A stretch of 6,164 nucleotides of DNA from Pseudomonadota bacterium (GTDB lineage: Bacteria > Pseudomonadota > Gammaproteobacteria > Steroidobacterales > Steroidobacteraceae). The stretch's first letter is position 1, and every line of letters begins with the position of its first letter. The notes beneath the pieces are model-generated. The model saw only the letters and a list, made by a program, of their open reading frames with translations. It was not told the origin of the DNA and did no database searches. Position numbers and translations under genes: made by a program. Shown in pieces: positions 4,683 through 6,164 of the stretch. Location: contig JAPTUI010000267.1 of NCBI GenBank assembly GCA_028067895.1, positions 1-6,164 on the forward strand, written 5' to 3'.

Positions 4683-6164
4683 ATGAATCGCGCACCCATT
4701 TCCGTTCTGTTCGCCGCGTTGGCCGGGGGTCTGCTCGCGGGATGTCACTCGGCATCCACGCCGCCGAAGACCCCGCGGGCCACCGCGCCTGCGAGCCTGC
4801 CGCCCGCCGCATCGACCCAGGCGCTGAACATCGATGCGACCGCCGCCGGCACGCCATTTCCGCACTTCTGGGAGCACATCTTCGGATCCGGCCACGCGAC
4901 GCTGGTGCTGCGCGCGGCCTACCAGCACGACCTCACGATGATGCGCGCCGCGACGGGTATGCGGTTCGTGCGCTTCCATGGTCTGCTCGATGATGACGTT
5001 GGGCTCGCCGCCGACCATTCGGCGCTGTTTTACGACAAGAGCGCCAAGGGCGGTCACGGCCGCAACTCGAGTGCGCCGTACAACTTCTCCTACGTCGACC
5101 AGATCATGGATGCATTGCTCGCGCATGGCGTGCGTCCCTACGTCGAGCTCGACTTCATGCCCAAGGCGCTGGCGCGCAATCCGAAGCTGGTGCAGTCGTT
5201 CTGGTACCGGCCGCATGTCTCCCCGCCGCGCAGCTACGCGGCATGGGACCGCATGATCCGGGCGCTGGCGCGTCATTTGATCGCCCAATACGGCATCAAT
5301 GAAGTGGCCAGCTGGTACTTCGAGGTGTGGAACGAACCGAACTTGAGCTTCTGGGGTGGCGTGCCGAAGCAGAAGACCTACTTCAAGCTCTACGATCAGA
5401 CGGCGCGGGCGTTGAAGAGCGTCAGTCCGCGCCTGCGTGTCGGGGGGCCTGCGACCGCGCAGGCCGCCTGGGTCAGCGCCTTCCTGCGCCACGTCAAGCG
5501 CGTGCATGCACCGATCGATTTCGTCAGTACACACGTTTACGGTAACGACACGCCGCAGAATGTGTTCGGCACCCCGGGGAAAATCTCCCGCCACACCATG
5601 GTCTGCCGGGCGGTGCGCAAAGTGCACGGCGAGATCGAGCGCTCGCCGTATCCGCACTTGCCACTGATTATCTCGGAGTTCAATGCCAGCTACAGCAATG
5701 AGCCGGATGTGACCGATACGCCCTACATGGGGCCGTGGATCGCGAGCACCATCCGCCAGTGCGCCGGGCTGGTGCAGGCGATGAGCTATTGGACGTTCTC
5801 GGATGTGTTCGAGGAAGGCGGGGTGATCCGCAAGCCCTTCTATGGCGGCTTCGGACTGATCGCCGAAGATGACATTCCGAAGCCTGCATTCAACGCCTTT
5901 GCGCTGCTGCACAAGCTCGGCCACACACGCCTAGAGCCACAGGTCAAATCCGCACTCGTCACCCGTACTCGCGACGGCTCACTCGTCGTGGCGCTGTGGA
6001 ATTACGCACCGCCGGACGGCTCCGGGCCGCACTACACCCCGCCGCCGGCGCACCGGTCCGATCGCCTTTTTGCCCTCACGGTTCGTCATTTCCCCGCCGG
6101 TGCGCGCGGGTTGCTCTGGCGCGTCGATGACCGGCACAGCAACGTCCTGCGATTGTTCGATGCG
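4683..6164 (+). CDS. GH39 beta-xylosidase-like glycoside hydrolase, lipoprotein, 3' end missing
   Basis: Retaining glycosidase of family GH39, most likely releasing xylose from the ends of xylo-oligosaccharides (EC 3.2.1.37). The frame is open for 494 codons to the window edge. Residues 1-21 form a lipoprotein signal: hydrophobic ISVLFAALAGGLLAG, then lipobox LAGC with Cys21. His at +2, not Asp, fits outer-membrane sorting. A Pro/Ala/Thr linker runs to about 47. The barrel contains MRFVRFHG, PYNFSYVDQI and VRPYVELDFMP; acid/base Glu218 in VWNEPN; STHVYGND; nucleophile Glu332 in IISEFN; then SYWTFSDVFEE and YGGFGLI. The Glu-Glu distance of 114 fits the family. The end, RVDDRHSN, belongs to the C-terminal beta domain, so probably only some 40-50 residues are missing. 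ATG 4683 has a weak GAGAGA site (4673-4678) but is fixed by the signal peptide. GH39 also holds iduronidases and other specificities, so the substrate is inferred from the pentose context. Confidence 0.92.
   Translation, partial: MNRAPISVLFAALAGGLLAGCHSASTPPKTPRATAPASLPPAASTQALNIDATAAGTPFPHFWEHIFGSGHATLVLRAAYQHDLTMMRAATGMRFVRFHGLLDDDVGLAADHSALFYDKSAKGGHGRNSSAPYNFSYVDQIMDALLAHGVRPYVELDFMPKALARNPKLVQSFWYRPHVSPPRSYAAWDRMIRALARHLIAQYGINEVASWYFEVWNEPNLSFWGGVPKQKTYFKLYDQTARALKSVSPRLRVGGPATAQAAWVSAFLRHVKRVHAPIDFVSTHVYGNDTPQNVFGTPGKISRHTMVCRAVRKVHGEIERSPYPHLPLIISEFNASYSNEPDVTDTPYMGPWIASTIRQCAGLVQAMSYWTFSDVFEEGGVIRKPFYGGFGLIAEDDIPKPAFNAFALLHKLGHTRLEPQVKSALVTRTRDGSLVVALWNYAPPDGSGPHYTPPPAHRSDRLFALTVRHFPAGARGLLWRVDDRHSNVLRLFDA

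Noticed and set aside
4368..5924. 518-codon open frame on the minus strand opposite the GH39 gene
   Set aside because: It has no recognisable motifs, is Arg/His/Gly-rich as expected for GC-rich antisense frames, and lies opposite a gene with clear catalytic motifs.

Overview
The window is GC-rich and densely coding. It carries five genes, two of them cut by the window edges. The last gene encodes a lipoprotein with a bacterial lipobox, and the enzyme families best match Proteobacteria, so a Gram-negative proteobacterium is likely. The genus cannot be told from the sequence.

Layout, left to right: (1) on the minus strand, a partial alpha-ketoglutaric semialdehyde dehydrogenase (KGSADH), C-terminus off the left edge; (2) after a 131-bp divergent intergenic region, a plus-strand short-chain dehydrogenase resembling Caulobacter-type D-xylose 1-dehydrogenase (XylB); (3) convergent with it and only 17 bp away, a minus-strand GntR-family (FadR/FCD) regulator; (4) after a 144-bp divergent region, a plus-strand aldehyde dehydrogenase very like gamma-aminobutyraldehyde dehydrogenase PatD; (5) after a 111-bp gap with a GC-rich palindrome and the best promoter in the window, a plus-strand GH39 beta-xylosidase-like lipoprotein running off the right edge.

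The genes fit a locus for xylan or pentose use by the oxidative (Weimberg-type) route. The GH39 lipoprotein would release pentose in the periplasm or at the outer membrane. The SDR would oxidise it to the lactone, and KGSADH would perform the last step, 2-oxoglutarate semialdehyde to 2-oxoglutarate. The FCD regulator would respond to a sugar acid or similar small carboxylate. The lactonase and the two dehydratases are not in this window and may lie beyond the left edge. The PatD-like enzyme is the odd member: by family it belongs to putrescine breakdown, but its position suggests it could serve a semialdehyde or glycolaldehyde step here.

There are no RNA genes, insertion sequences, CRISPR arrays or tandem repeats that I can see. 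I found no clearly new system. The points worth a second look are the mixed ALDH content, several small regulatory signals, and a possible loss of one metal ligand in the regulator.
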